Positions 1-9,291 are shown, counted from the first letter of the stretch. The stretch: 54,325 nt of DNA from Enterococcus sp. BWB1-3 (GCF_016745275.1 NZ_JADOEP010000007.1:1-54325); one strand, 5' to 3'. Numbers and translations are program-made. Notes: generated by a model not told the origin, from the letters alone.

Positions 1-337
1 TCCTTTGAATTGGTTTTTGTCGACTTTAATTCTACTGGATTTCAAGATGTCTTTCCTGTTTTTTTTCAAAATGAAAAAAGTGTCAGTGACAATCACGCCA
101 CCAACACTAGATATTATAGAGCCATGATTCCTCGGGCTCCTTTTTCGTTTAAAATAAGGGGCTTGATAAGTTGAAACAGGAATGTTTCCAATCGTTATAT
201 CAGACTGGCTCAAGACTAATTTTTCCTCTGGTTGAATTTTTCATTTTGACAGTCAACCTGAAACTTTTTATGGATTCATTATCAGATGAACTTGAGCAAT
301 TTTTTGTTTTTTGATAGAAAATCATAAAAGGTTTTTA
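1..337. other. Gene-poor stretch upstream of dnaX, with possible coding remnants
   Basis: No recognisable gene. On the + strand one frame is open from the window edge to a TGA at 172-174 and could be the C-terminus of a gene that starts outside the window. A different frame is open from 153 to a TGA at 312-314 and reads like plausible protein. Neither matches a family I recognise, and the second has no convincing ribosome binding site. They may be the decayed end of one frameshifted gene, or chance open frames in AT-rich DNA. An SRP RNA, often found just upstream of dnaX in Firmicutes, was not seen here. Confidence 0.25.
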
Positions 338-366
338 ATGCTTAAATGGTTAAAATCACGTATAAT
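338..366 (+). promoter_or_regulatory. Probable sigma-A promoter of dnaX-ybaB
   Basis: A perfect -10 box TATAAT lies at 361-366, 33 bases before the dnaX start. The matching -35 position (about 338-343) is a poor match, so this rests on the -10 and its location before a strong GAGGAGG ribosome binding site. Confidence 0.4.
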
Positions 367-399
367 AGTACATAGTGAAATTTCAGAGGAGGGTAAATA

Positions 400-2169
400 A
401 TGGCATATCAGGCACTTTATCGTGTGTGGAGATCTCAGCGTTTTGACGATATTGTTGGGCAAAAAGCTGTTACAAAAACATTGAAAAATGCGATTATACA
501 GAATAAAACTTCTCATGCTTACTTGTTTACCGGTCCAAGAGGAACTGGTAAAACCAGTGCAGCAAAAATCTTTGCCAAAGCAATCAACTGTAAAAACAGT
601 GTGGATGGAGAACCCTGTAATGAATGTGAAATTTGTAAGGGAATTACAGAAGGACGTTTGAATGATGTTATTGAAATTGATGCGGCGAGTAATAACGGTG
701 TCGAAGAAATTCGGGACATTCGAGATAAAGCCAAATATGCGCCTACACAAGCTGACTATAAAGTTTATATTGTGGATGAGGTTCATATGCTGTCCACAGG
801 CGCTTTTAATGCCTTGCTGAAAACGCTGGAAGAGCCCCCAAAAAATGTTATTTTTATTTTAGCTACTACTGAACCACATAAAATACCGCTGACAATTATT
901 TCAAGAACACAGCGTTTTGATTTTAAACGAATTAATACACAGGATATCGTAGAGCATTTGGCCTATATTTTAAAGCAAAGCTCTCTGAGTTATGAAGAAC
1001 AGGCATTGTATACAATTGCCAGAGCAGCTGAAGGCGGGATGCGGGATGCACTGAGTATTTTGGATCAGGCACTTTCATTCAGCGACGAGATGCTGACACT
1101 GGAATCTGCACTGCAGGTGACCGGGAGCCTGACTTATGAGATGATGGATCAATATGTTTCTGCCTGTATCTCAGGAGACGTTGAGAAAGGTCTGGAAACA
1201 CTGGAAATCATTTTAAGTGCCGGTACAGAAGCAAGTCGTTTTTTGGAGGATATTTTATTGTATTCCCGTGATTTGCTTATGTTTCAACAGGCACCTAAGC
1301 TTCTTGAAGGGAAGACAGGTACGATTACAGATCGTTTTAAACAGCTTGCAGAAGAGACGGCACCTGAACGAATCTATCATTTGATGGAAATTCTAAGTGA
1401 TACGCAAAATGATATTCGTTTTACAAATCACGCTGGAATCTATCTTGAAGTGGCAACAGTCAAGCTGGCTCAGACCGGTAAAGCTGCTTTGCAGCCAAGT
1501 GTAAACCTGCCTGAGCACACTCAAGTAAATGAGAGCAGCGGTCAGGCAGTATCTGATCTTCAGAAACAAATCCAGTTCCTGCAAAAGGAAATCGAAACAC
1601 TTAAAAAGAATGGGGCGGCTTCGACTGCTTCCGAGCCAGTTAAAACTGCGCCAAAGCAGGCAAATCGAAATGCCTTTAAAGTGCCGACTGAACGTGTTTA
1701 CCAAGTCTTAAGAGAAGCTACAAGGAAAGACCTTCTCAATATAAAAAATGTTTGGGATGATTTGCTGCAGATGATGTCGGTTACGCAGCGGGCGATGTTG
1801 AAAGCCAGTGAACCTGTGGCCGGCAGTCCAGCGAGCATTGTGCTGGCATTTGATTATGAGATTGTTTGTTCCAGAGCTGCAGGAGATGATGAACTTCAAC
1901 TGGCGATTCAAAATAATCTAAGCAGACTGATTGATGCATCTCCGGGCATTGTCTGTATCACAAGAGACAGCTGGCCGAAGCTGCGTCAGACCTTTATTCA
2001 GCAAAACAATGAAGGACAGAAGGCGGCACATGATATTGATGAAATCGACAACAATGGTGAAATTCAGCTAATCTCTGAAGAAGTTGAAGATGACTCCGGG
2101 AAGCAGCAGGTTGTTGATGAGGCTGTTGCCATATTTGGATCAGAGTTAGTAGAAGTAGTAAATGATTAG
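400..2169 (+). CDS. dnaX: DNA polymerase III subunit gamma/tau
   Basis: ATPase motor of the clamp loader, which opens the beta sliding clamp and places it on primed DNA at the replication fork. The 589-residue protein has the Walker A motif GPRGTGKT at 45-52, a zinc-binding cysteine set (C64, C73, C76, C79), the Walker B variant DEVH at 126-129, a sensor 1 region near 154-160 and a sensor 2 GGMRDALS near 212. The C-terminal third is low-complexity and tau-specific. A GAGGAGG site precedes the ATG. ybaB follows after 20 bases, the usual dnaX-ybaB pairing. No A-rich slippery heptanucleotide like the E. coli frameshift site was noticed, so only the long form is evident. holB, encoding another clamp-loader subunit, lies 3.6 kb downstream. 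Confidence 0.97.
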   Translation: MAYQALYRVWRSQRFDDIVGQKAVTKTLKNAIIQNKTSHAYLFTGPRGTGKTSAAKIFAKAINCKNSVDGEPCNECEICKGITEGRLNDVIEIDAASNNGVEEIRDIRDKAKYAPTQADYKVYIVDEVHMLSTGAFNALLKTLEEPPKNVIFILATTEPHKIPLTIISRTQRFDFKRINTQDIVEHLAYILKQSSLSYEEQALYTIARAAEGGMRDALSILDQALSFSDEMLTLESALQVTGSLTYEMMDQYVSACISGDVEKGLETLEIILSAGTEASRFLEDILLYSRDLLMFQQAPKLLEGKTGTITDRFKQLAEETAPERIYHLMEILSDTQNDIRFTNHAGIYLEVATVKLAQTGKAALQPSVNLPEHTQVNESSGQAVSDLQKQIQFLQKEIETLKKNGAASTASEPVKTAPKQANRNAFKVPTERVYQVLREATRKDLLNIKNVWDDLLQMMSVTQRAMLKASEPVAGSPASIVLAFDYEIVCSRAAGDDELQLAIQNNLSRLIDASPGIVCITRDSWPKLRQTFIQQNNEGQKAAHDIDEIDNNGEIQLISEEVEDDSGKQQVVDEAVAIFGSELVEVVND

Positions 2170-2189
2170 AATGAGAGAGGAAGAATGTT

Positions 2190-2501
2190 ATGCGTGGAAT
2201 GGGAAATATGCAGGGAATGATGAAGCAGGTTCAAAAAATGCAGAAAGAAATGGAAAAGAGTCAGGCTGCATTAAATGAAAAAGAATTTATTGGTGAAGCA
2301 ACCAATCAGCTTGTAACGGCTGTATTTAAAGGTGATCGTACATTAAAAGATATCACGATTAAAGAAGAGGTTGTAGACCCGGAAGATGTTGAGATGCTGC
2401 AGGATCTTATTATAATGGCTGTTAATGACGGCTTAAACAAAATTGAAAAAGAAACTCAGGCAACAATGGGACAGTATGCAAAAGGACTTCCGGGACTCTA
2501 A
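2190..2501 (+). CDS. YbaB/EbfC family nucleoid-associated protein
   Basis: Small DNA-binding protein of the YbaB/EbfC family, which forms dimers that bind DNA and is usually encoded between dnaX and recR. The 103-residue protein begins with the family-typical Met/Gly/Gln-rich segment ([13 protein letters not shown]), continues into a heptad-like helix rich in Lys and Glu, and ends in the conserved Pro-Gly region. A GAGAGGAAG site precedes the ATG, and the gene is co-transcribed with dnaX 20 bases upstream. A strong terminator follows, so recR, its usual third partner, is here separated by a MerR gene. Confidence 0.93.
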   Translation: MRGMGNMQGMMKQVQKMQKEMEKSQAALNEKEFIGEATNQLVTAVFKGDRTLKDITIKEEVVDPEDVEMLQDLIIMAVNDGLNKIEKETQATMGQYAKGLPGL

Positions 2502-2540
2502 TAAACATTTTGACTTTTAATACTGAGAAAAATATTTTTA

Positions 2541-2580
2541 ACTCCTTAATCTACGTATCGGGCAGATTAAGGGGTTTTTT
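2541..2580 (+). terminator. Rho-independent terminator after dnaX-ybaB
   Basis: A 12-bp stem pairs 2541-2552 (ACTCCTTAATCT) with 2564-2575, including G-U pairs, and is followed by a run of six T. Confidence 0.85.
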
Positions 2581-2786
2581 GGAACTTGATTTAGACAGTG
2601 TTTAATGCAAGCAGGTCCTAAATATATTTTAATTTCGTGGCTTGTATTTAAGGCATGGCTCATACTGATGAGAGTGAGGGGATTGTTTTTATATATGGGT
2701 ATGAGAAAAATACTGATCTGTAGTTCAAAAGGCACGACGATGCTGATATGTAAAATGGCTAAGTTATTGATGGGAGGGTCTGAAAG

Positions 2787-3635
2787 ATGTTTAAAATCGG
2801 GGAGTTCTCAAAAATATCCAATACAACAGTACGGACATTGAGATATTATGAAAAATTGAATTTGTTGATTCCTGCTAAAATTGATTTCCAATCAGGCTAT
2901 CGTTATTATGAAGCTGGACAGATAACAAAAATCAATCAGATAAAACTACTTCAACAGGTAGGTTTAAAGCTGGAAACTATCAAAGAGATTCTGGAAAAAG
3001 AGCAACTAGAGATTGTTAATTCATATTATGAGGAAAAAGAATCTGAAATTGATGAAGAGATGGAAACGCTGGTAAAAAAGAAAAAAATGATTCAACAATT
3101 GCAAACGCAATTAAGAGAAGGCAGCGATATAGAAAAGTATAATGTTCTCTTAAAGGTAATACCGGCAAGAAAAGTAGCCAGTATGAGAAAAAAGCTTCTG
3201 ACCTATCAGGATGAAGGGGAACTCTGGGAAAATATATGGAAACAAATCCAGCAGCTAGGTGCAAAAGCTGTTCCAGCTTCACTTCCTGTAAGTATTTATC
3301 ATGATGAAGAGTATAGAGAGAAAGATGTGGATGTTGAGGTGCAGATAGAAGTAGCGAGAGAGTATGAAGGGAACAGAGAAATTACTTTTTTCAATGCTTC
3401 CGAAATGCTGACTGCTTCAGTAACCTTTAACGGCAGCTTTGAGCAGATGCCTCAGGTCACACAGGCGATTGCTTTGTGGCTCGAATTCAACCAGTATCAG
3501 GTTGCAGGTCCTATGGTGAATCGTTCTCATGTATCACCGGGACAAGAGCCAGATCCTGCAAAATGGATTACAGAGACCTCTTTTGTGGTGGCACCAATTG
3601 ATTGTGAAAATAAAAAAAAGTCACTGGAGTACTAA
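2787..3635 (+). CDS. MerR family transcriptional regulator with GyrI-like effector domain
   Basis: Probable ligand-responsive activator of the BmrR/BltR type. Residues 1-70 are a MerR winged helix-turn-helix (FKIGEFSKISNTTVRTLRYY), followed by a long charged coiled coil (about 75-115) that would form the dimer. Residues 125-275 resemble the GyrI-like small-molecule binding domain seen in multidrug-responsive MerR proteins. A GGGAGGG site lies 9 bases before the ATG. The target is not obvious: no transporter is adjacent, and the next genes are housekeeping. It interrupts the common ybaB-recR neighbourhood, which suggests it was inserted there. The effector is unknown. Confidence 0.85.
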   Translation: MFKIGEFSKISNTTVRTLRYYEKLNLLIPAKIDFQSGYRYYEAGQITKINQIKLLQQVGLKLETIKEILEKEQLEIVNSYYEEKESEIDEEMETLVKKKKMIQQLQTQLREGSDIEKYNVLLKVIPARKVASMRKKLLTYQDEGELWENIWKQIQQLGAKAVPASLPVSIYHDEEYREKDVDVEVQIEVAREYEGNREITFFNASEMLTASVTFNGSFEQMPQVTQAIALWLEFNQYQVAGPMVNRSHVSPGQEPDPAKWITETSFVVAPIDCENKKKSLEY

Positions 3636-4135
3636 ATTAACAATTCAGCCTCCAATATTATGGATAAACTCAAATAGAGAGTTTGAGCAGGCTGTTTAAT
3701 GAGGTGTATTGCTCTTTTTGTTTCTGCCATCAAACTTTGCTAAAATGATGATAGTGCGGTATACGTGGTTTTATCTGTATTAAGCAGAAAATCAAGTTTT
3801 TGATAATTTGATGAATTGGTTGCTGTGCTCTTTTATTAAAAGGTTATTTGTTGGAGGTAATTATAAAAGAAAATCAATACAATTAATAATGTGGAAGAAT
3901 CAGCTGTTATAACTAAACACTTGAGCAAATTAAGTGTATAATGATGAGATGGGAAATAAAAAGATTTGCTATTCACAGAAAAATATTTGATAACAGGAAA
4001 TTTTAAGTTACAGACAAATATTTGCTTAAACATTGGAAGTTAACCGGATATGAAACCGAATAGTCGAGTATCCAGGTTTTTGATAATTAAAGTACTAACG
4101 GCATACGTCCGGTATGAGAGGAAGTTAAAGTATAG
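3636..4135. other. Intergenic region between the MerR gene and recR
   Basis: 500 bases without a convincing gene. A weak terminator for the MerR gene may lie at 3684-3719 (GAGCA/TGCTC arms, long loop, then five T). A -10 box TATAAT at 3937-3942 with a fair -35 (TAAACA, 3914-3919) could start recR with a leader of roughly 190 bases. A small hairpin (CATAC/GTATG, near 4102-4116) sits just before the recR ribosome binding site. Confidence 0.35.
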
Positions 4136-4732
4136 ATGCAATACCCTGAACCCATTGCCAGATTGATTGAGAGCTATATGAAGCTGCCCGGAATAGGACA
4201 GAAAACAGCAACTCGGTTGGCTTTTTATACGATAGATATGAAAGAAGAAGATGTAAACACCTTTGCTAAATCTTTAATCAGTGTAAAGAGAGATCTTCAT
4301 TTTTGCAGTATTTGTGGAAATATTACAGAAGAAGATCCCTGTGATATCTGTAAAGATCAGAGCAGAGACCGAAGTACAATATTGGTTGTTGAGGAATCCA
4401 AAGATGTTATGGCAATGGAAAAAGTCAGAGAATATCATGGACTGTATCATGTACTTCATGGTGTCCTTTCTCCAATGGAAGGCACTGGACCTGAGGATAT
4501 TAATATCCCTTCACTAATCCAAAGACTTCATGATGATGAGGTGCAGGAAGTGATTATTGCAACGAATGCAACAACTGAAGGCGAAGCTACTGCAATGTAT
4601 CTTTCCCGACTGATTAAGCCGGCAGGAATTACTGTGACGAGACTTGCTCACGGATTGTCTGTAGGCAGTGATATTGAGTATGCGGATGAAGTTACGCTGC
4701 TTAAAGCAGTTGAAGGACGCAGAGAGCTTTAA
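4136..4732 (+). CDS. recR: Recombination mediator RecR
   Basis: Part of the RecFOR pathway, which loads RecA on gapped single-stranded DNA. The 198-residue protein is the normal family length. It has the N-terminal helix-hairpin-helix ([14 protein letters not shown], 17-30), a C4 zinc finger (C57, C60, C69, C72), and a Toprim domain beginning around [17 protein letters not shown] lies 10-11 bases before the ATG. tmk follows 90 bases downstream, so recR probably heads the recR-tmk-pstA-holB-ricT-yabA cluster. Confidence 0.96.
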   Translation: MQYPEPIARLIESYMKLPGIGQKTATRLAFYTIDMKEEDVNTFAKSLISVKRDLHFCSICGNITEEDPCDICKDQSRDRSTILVVEESKDVMAMEKVREYHGLYHVLHGVLSPMEGTGPEDINIPSLIQRLHDDEVQEVIIATNATTEGEATAMYLSRLIKPAGITVTRLAHGLSVGSDIEYADEVTLLKAVEGRREL

Positions 4733-4821
4733 ATGGGATATTCGACAGAGGTTTGTTTTTCAAGTAAAATAAATATATTAAACCAATGAGTTAATAATGA
4801 CTGAAAGAGAGTATGAAGCAT

Positions 4822-5472
4822 ATGAGCTTAAAAGGACTATTTATAACAATTGAGGGGCCAGATGGAGCGGGGAAAACCAGTGTATTGGGAGAATTATATC
4901 CACGACTGACATTGTCGGCCAGAAAGAGGATTATTAAAACAAGAGAACCTGGTGGAATTCCTATTGCAGAAAAGATTCGTCAGATTATATTAGACCCCCA
5001 AAACCAGGAGATGGATGAACGGACGGAAGCGCTGCTTTATGCAGCAGCTAGAAGACAGCATTTAGTGGAAAAGGTTTTTCCTGCTTTGGAAGAAGGCAAT
5101 ATTGTTTTATGTGACCGTTTTGTGGACAGCTCAATTGCCTATCAGGGGGCAGGACGCAGGATTGGTGTTAAGCCAATCGCAGAAATCAATGAATTTGCCA
5201 TTGAAGGAACGGTTCCTGATTTTACAATTTATTTGGATGTTGATTCTGATACAGGACTTCAGCGCATACAAAATAACAGAAGAAACCAGTACGATCGACT
5301 GGATTCGGAAGGTCTTGAATTTCATCAGCGTGTCCGTCATGAGTATCTGAAACTGGTGGAAGAAAACCCGGAGAGAATTCAAAAGATTGATGCCAAATTG
5401 AGTTTGGAATCAGTTGTGGAACTAACATTTGAAGCAATTGTCAATCGCTATCCAGAATATTTTAGAAATTAG
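4822..5472 (+). CDS. tmk: Thymidylate kinase
   Basis: Phosphorylates dTMP to dTDP in dTTP synthesis. The P-loop GPDGAGKTS lies at residues 12-20. The DR(F/Y) substrate motif (DRFVDSSIAYQG) and the LID region with arginines follow in order. I chose the second ATG (4822) over 4813, because the AAAGAGAG ribosome binding site ends at about 4811, only 1-2 bases before the first ATG and 10 before the second. The protein then starts a few residues before the first beta strand, as in relatives. Its place between recR and holB is typical of Firmicutes. Confidence 0.95.
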   Translation: MSLKGLFITIEGPDGAGKTSVLGELYPRLTLSARKRIIKTREPGGIPIAEKIRQIILDPQNQEMDERTEALLYAAARRQHLVEKVFPALEEGNIVLCDRFVDSSIAYQGAGRRIGVKPIAEINEFAIEGTVPDFTIYLDVDSDTGLQRIQNNRRNQYDRLDSEGLEFHQRVRHEYLKLVEENPERIQKIDAKLSLESVVELTFEAIVNRYPEYFRN

Positions 5473-5486
5473 AAGGGTGATGTCAA

Positions 5487-5816
5487 ATGAAAATTATATT
5501 AGCTATTGTACAGGACAAAGACAGTAATCGTTTAGCCAATGAGTTCATTGATGCAAATATTCGTGCGACCAAGCTTTCTACGACCGGTGGATTTTTAAAA
5601 GCCGGAAACAGTACATTTATTATAGGGATTGATGATGAAAGAGTAGAGGAAGCACTTGAGCTGATTAAAGAAACTTGCCAGTCGCGTAAACAGTATGTTT
5701 CTGCACCGGTGACTCTTGATCTTACAATGGAGGGGCAGGTACCATATCCGGTAGAGGTTGAAGTAGGCGGAGCGACAGTCTTTATTCTTCCTGTAGAAGG
5801 ATTTCACCAGTACTGA
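5487..5816 (+). CDS. pstA: Cyclic-di-AMP receptor PstA (DarA/YaaQ)
   Basis: PII-like signalling protein that binds cyclic di-AMP as a trimer. Its downstream partner is not known in most species. The 109-residue sequence starts MKIILAIVQDKDSNRLANEF and keeps the two conserved stretches of the family: the TKLSTTGGFLKAGN segment at the ligand site and the FIIGIDDERV strand. The ribosome binding site AGAAGGGTGATG sits 7 bases before the ATG. Its stop overlaps the holB start by one base (TGATG), indicating translational coupling. A second probable c-di-AMP sensor, CbpA-like, is encoded near 32.6 kb. Confidence 0.93.
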   Translation: MKIILAIVQDKDSNRLANEFIDANIRATKLSTTGGFLKAGNSTFIIGIDDERVEEALELIKETCQSRKQYVSAPVTLDLTMEGQVPYPVEVEVGGATVFILPVEGFHQY

Positions 5817-6763
5817 TGATGAATGATTATCAACAGCTGGAACAGCAGCAGCCCTTACTGTACAAACAGCTGACAAAAAGTTTTGAGCATGGACGTATTG
5901 CCCATGCTTATCTTTTTGAAGGCGGTTCAGGAACCGGTAAGCGGGAATTTGCCCTGTGGCTGACGAAAAGAATCTTTTGTCAGAATATAACAGACAATAA
6001 TCCCTGCAATCGATGCAGCAATTGTGTACGGATTAACGAACAGGAGCATCCAGATGTTCTTACCATCGTGCCTGACGGACAGACAATAAAAGTTGATCAG
6101 ATTCGCCAGTTAAAAACTGAGTATAGTAAAAGTGGAGTGGAAACAAAACAGAAAGTATTTATTATCGAGCAGGCAGAAAAAATGAGTATAGGTGCAGCAA
6201 ATAGTCTGCTGAAATTTTTGGAAGAGCCGGAAGGAAATGTTGTCGCGATACTTGAAACTGAATCAATCGGGAAAATACTTCCGACCATTCAGTCCCGCTG
6301 TCAGATTTTGCATTTTCAGCCCTTGGCTGCAGAAAAAATGATTCGTTTATTAAAAGATAAAGGAATAGGTGAAAAAACTGCTGTTCTTTTGTCTTCTTTG
6401 ACAAATAGTTTAGATAAAGCAGTTGAAATCTCGCAAGATGAGTGGTTTAATGAGGCTAGGGAAATCATTAAGCAATGGTTTGATTATCTTGTGAAAGATG
6501 ATCTTCAGGCGTTTATATATGTTCAGAAAAAAATGACAAAAGTTTTCAGGGAAAAAGAACAGCAGAAGCTGGGCTTTGACTTGTTACTTGCCTATTATCG
6601 TCAGCTGTTACTGGAAAAAGCAACAGAAGGACGATCGAAAGCAGACGTTGAAAAAGCTGCACTGCGAGTGGAGCTTATTCTGAAGGCGTATCGAAAATGG
6701 GAGGTAAATGTCAGCTGGCAAAGCGTTTGTGAACAGCTTGTTTTACGAATGATTCACCCTTAA
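5816..6763 (+). CDS. holB: DNA polymerase III subunit delta prime
   Basis: Clamp-loader subunit that partners DnaX and delta. The 315-residue protein has an AAA+ N-terminal domain with a degenerate P-loop GGSGTGKR (36-43), where the usual Thr/Ser after Lys is Arg. This fits delta prime not being an ATPase. Zinc cysteines C55, C64, C67 and C70 are present, as is the helix ANSLLKFLEEPEGN and the SRC motif (QSRCQ). The start overlaps the pstA stop by one base; another in-frame ATG three bases later is an equal candidate. Confidence 0.93.
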   Translation: MMNDYQQLEQQQPLLYKQLTKSFEHGRIAHAYLFEGGSGTGKREFALWLTKRIFCQNITDNNPCNRCSNCVRINEQEHPDVLTIVPDGQTIKVDQIRQLKTEYSKSGVETKQKVFIIEQAEKMSIGAANSLLKFLEEPEGNVVAILETESIGKILPTIQSRCQILHFQPLAAEKMIRLLKDKGIGEKTAVLLSSLTNSLDKAVEISQDEWFNEAREIIKQWFDYLVKDDLQAFIYVQKKMTKVFREKEQQKLGFDLLLAYYRQLLLEKATEGRSKADVEKAALRVELILKAYRKWEVNVSWQSVCEQLVLRMIHP

Positions 6764-6784
6764 TTTATCTATAGGAGGATTACA

Positions 6785-7615
6785 ATGGTTGAAGTAGTAG
6801 GCGTTCGTTTTAGAGAAGCCGGTCATATATATTACTTTTCTCCAGGTAAGGCAGAGTATGTCTATGATGAAAAAGTCCTCGTAGAATCTCAGCAGTCAAA
6901 GCAGATGGCTGTTGTTGCCATACCTAAGAAATCCCTTGATCCTGAGGATTTGCCTGAGGATTTAAAGCCAATTTTAAATAAAGCTTCTTCTGAAGATTTG
7001 GAAAAAGAACAGAAGAATATCGAAGATGCCGATGCGGCGTTTTCTACTGCAAATGAAAAAATTGCCAAGCATCAGCTGGAAATGAAGCTGATTCGAGTGG
7101 AATATACATTTGACCGCAGCAAAATGATTTTCTATTTTACTGCAGACGGACGAATTGATTTCCGTGAGCTGGTAAAAGATTTGGCAGCTATTTTTAGAAC
7201 CAGAATTGAACTGCGGCAAATTGGTGTAAGAGATGAAGCCAAAATTTTAGGCGGCATTGGTCCCTGCGGCCGTCAATTGTGCTGTTCGACTTTTTTAGGT
7301 GATTTTGTTCCAGTTTCGATTAAAATGGCAAAGGATCAGGGCCTGTCTCTCAATCCGATAAAAATTTCCGGATTATGCGGTCGTCTGATGTGCTGTTTGA
7401 AGTATGAAAATGATGAATACGAAGCAGCGAAAAAAGAATTGCCTGATTATGGATCAGAGGTTCTGACTCCTGACGGCAAAGGAAAGGTTATCGGTCTTAA
7501 TCTTTTAAGCAGAATCGTCAAAGTCAGGCTGTTCGGCAGAGAAACACCAGTTGAATATGATTATGAGGAACTGAAAGAAGCTGCAGAAAAAGCTGACTCA
7601 GAAAAAGGTGATTAA
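6785..7615 (+). CDS. ricT: PSP1-domain protein RicT (YaaT)
   Basis: In Bacillus subtilis RicT joins RicA and RicF in a complex that carries iron-sulfur clusters and promotes RNase Y-dependent mRNA maturation; relatives in non-sporulating cocci are widespread. The 276 residues include the PSP1 region with conserved cysteine clusters [15 protein letters not shown] and [11 protein letters not shown], which hold the cluster ligands. An acidic, low-conservation linker spans about 50-90. The AGGAGG site is 7 bases before the ATG. yabA starts 2 bases after the stop. Partner genes ricA and ricF are not in this window. Confidence 0.92.
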   Translation: MVEVVGVRFREAGHIYYFSPGKAEYVYDEKVLVESQQSKQMAVVAIPKKSLDPEDLPEDLKPILNKASSEDLEKEQKNIEDADAAFSTANEKIAKHQLEMKLIRVEYTFDRSKMIFYFTADGRIDFRELVKDLAAIFRTRIELRQIGVRDEAKILGGIGPCGRQLCCSTFLGDFVPVSIKMAKDQGLSLNPIKISGLCGRLMCCLKYENDEYEAAKKELPDYGSEVLTPDGKGKVIGLNLLSRIVKVRLFGRETPVEYDYEELKEAAEKADSEKGD

Positions 7616-7617
7616 AG

Positions 7618-7965
7618 ATGGATAAACGATCACTGTATGATGGACTGGATTCACTTGAAATAGAGTTGAAAGAAACGATGTTCCGGTTGTCTGAGTTAAA
7701 GGAAGGGCTTCATGAGCTTGTTGAAAGAAACACAACACTTGAAATAGAAAATCAGCGATTAAGAGAACATCTGCAGGAATTAAACCAGCTTTCTCAACCA
7801 GACGCTGACCCTTCTCGACAGGAATTATCAAAATCACGGATGAATTTGGAAAAATTGTATGAAGAGGGATTTCATGTATGTAATATTTTGTATGGCTCCC
7901 GTAGAGAAAATGATGAAGAATGTGCGTTTTGTCTGGATGTAATCTATGGAGAGCGTAATAAATAA
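7618..7965 (+). CDS. yabA: Replication initiation control protein YabA
   Basis: Negative regulator of replication initiation that bridges DnaA and the sliding clamp DnaN. The 115 residues form the known layout: an N-terminal leucine-zipper-like coiled coil (about 5-65, tetramerisation), a variable linker, and a C-terminal zinc module ending HVCN...[11 protein letters not shown], with a CxxC pair. It is 2 bases after ricT and shares its operon. The terminator at 8069-8107 follows. Confidence 0.92.
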   Translation: MDKRSLYDGLDSLEIELKETMFRLSELKEGLHELVERNTTLEIENQRLREHLQELNQLSQPDADPSRQELSKSRMNLEKLYEEGFHVCNILYGSRRENDEECAFCLDVIYGERNK

Positions 7966-8068
7966 GCAGAAGGTTGATTGATTCTTAATTGGTATTTCAT
8001 AAATTTTTGATGAATTTCGGCTTATTATCGAAGAGGTTGGTTCTGAAATATCATTTATGGGGTTTTGA

Positions 8069-8107
8069 AGGGCTGTGGCAAATACTGCCACGCCCTATTT
8101 CTTTTTA
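8069..8107 (+). terminator. Terminator after yabA, overlapping the region before rsmI
   Basis: AGGGC-T-GTGGCA at 8069-8080 pairs with TGCCACGCCCT at 8086-8096 with one bulged T, followed by a T-rich tract. It would end the recR-yabA transcript. It also makes a GTG start at 8075 for rsmI unlikely, because that codon lies inside the stem. Confidence 0.75.
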
Positions 8108-8128
8108 GAGAGAGTGGAGGGAAAAACG

Positions 8129-8995
8129 CTGAAAAAGCAAAAAAGCTATATACAGGAAGCTCAGGGGAAACTATTTTTAGTCCCAACGCCGATAGGAAAT
8201 TTAGAAGATATGACGTTTCGCAGTATCCGTAGTTTAAAGGAAGCAGATCTGATAGCCAGTGAAGATACTCGAACAACGAAAAAACTGCTGAATCATTTTG
8301 AAATTGATACCCCTCAAATGAGCTTTCATGAACACAATTACAAAGAGCGAATACCTGTACTTCTTGAGCGCCTGCTCTCAGGAGAGACAATCGCTCAGGT
8401 CAGTGATGCCGGAATGCCTTCGATCAGCGACCCGGGACACGAACTCGTCGTTGCCTGTATAAAGGCACAAATCTCTGTCATTGCATTACCTGGTGCTTCA
8501 GCGGGAATAACCGCTTTAATTGCTTCAGGAATTTTACCTCAGCCGTTTACCTTTTATGGTTTTCTGCCTCGAAAAGGGAAAGAACAAAGGGCTGCTCTGG
8601 ACAAGCTAAAATATCTGGTTCCTGCTCAAATTTTTTATGAGTCGCCTCATAGAGTACTGGCAACATTAAAGAATATGCAGGAGATCTATGGTGGTGAGCG
8701 TCAAGCGGTTTTGTGCAGAGAACTGACAAAGCTCCATGAGGAGTATCTTCGCGGAACAGTTAGTGAACTGATTCGTTATCTAGAGGAGCAATCTGTCAAA
8801 GGGGAATGCTGTTTAATTATTTCCGGAGGAGAAGAACCTGAGGAAACTGTTGATTTTCCGGATTCGGTGAAGGAACATGTCGAAGGACTTATTTCAACAG
8901 GTCTGACTTCAAAAGAAGCTGTGAAGGAAGCGGCTAAACTTAGAGGGATGAAAAAACAGGATGTTTATAAAGCCTACCATGTAGGTGAAGAATAG
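8129..8995 (+). CDS. rsmI: 16S rRNA (cytidine(1402)-2'-O)-methyltransferase RsmI
   Basis: SAM-dependent tetrapyrrole-methylase-fold enzyme that modifies C1402 of 16S rRNA. Motifs in order are LFLVPTPIGNLEDMT, the ASEDTRTT segment, SDAGMPSISDPG and the GALPGASAG-like site. The frame is open further upstream, with GTG codons at 8075 and 8114, but 8075 lies inside a terminator hairpin. The only good ribosome binding site, TGGAGGG at 8115-8121, is 7 bases before a CTG at 8129. A CUG start gives a short N-terminus (KKQKSY...) like that expected of relatives. A GTG start at 8114 or 8075 is the alternative and would add 5 or 18 residues. The stop is certain, the start is not. Confidence 0.93.
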   Translation: MKKQKSYIQEAQGKLFLVPTPIGNLEDMTFRSIRSLKEADLIASEDTRTTKKLLNHFEIDTPQMSFHEHNYKERIPVLLERLLSGETIAQVSDAGMPSISDPGHELVVACIKAQISVIALPGASAGITALIASGILPQPFTFYGFLPRKGKEQRAALDKLKYLVPAQIFYESPHRVLATLKNMQEIYGGERQAVLCRELTKLHEEYLRGTVSELIRYLEEQSVKGECCLIISGGEEPEETVDFPDSVKEHVEGLISTGLTSKEAVKEAAKLRGMKKQDVYKAYHVGEE

Positions 8996-9075
8996 ATATC
9001 GGGTAATATGTGAGTTCGATTATCTGTGCGGAGGTTATTCGCAGTATGAAAGGGAGACAATAGAATATAAAAATC

Positions 9076-9108
9076 AGCCGGGCGAATTAAATTGTCAGGC
9101 TTTTTTTT
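9076..9108 (+). terminator. Probable rho-independent terminator after rsmI
   Basis: AGCCGGGCGAATT at 9076-9088 pairs imperfectly (wobbles and two mismatches) with AAATTGTCAGGCT, ending at 9101. The right arm runs into eight T. Confidence 0.7.
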
Positions 9109-9291
9109 AGATGAAGTATAGCTCACTAAAGTAAATTTGATAGTAAGACGAGCTTGGTTTATTCCCCCATTTATTAAGAGGATATCTTATGACATTATTT
9201 GTTAAAAATGAAGGTTGATTAAATTTGATTTTAGAGGGATTGTAGATAATATGTTCGAGGACAGGAGGCTATCACTACTCTATTCCTGAAT

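Noticed and set aside
1-400. SRP RNA upstream of dnaX
   Set aside because: The conserved core of 4.5S/SRP RNA (GGAAGCAGC type) is absent.
322-786. 154-codon reverse-strand frame over dnaX
   Set aside because: Antisense shadow of a conserved gene, Phe/Asn/Cys-rich, no ribosome binding site.
400-2169. Programmed frameshift in dnaX
   Set aside because: No A-rich slippery heptamer with a following hairpin was seen by eye.
2605-2841. Small open frame before the MerR gene
   Set aside because: Overlaps the MerR start, lacks a ribosome binding site and reads like out-of-frame sequence.
8075-8128. N-terminal extension of RsmI from GTG 8075
   Set aside because: The codon lies in a terminator stem and has no ribosome binding site; the site at 8115-8121 points to the CTG at 8129.
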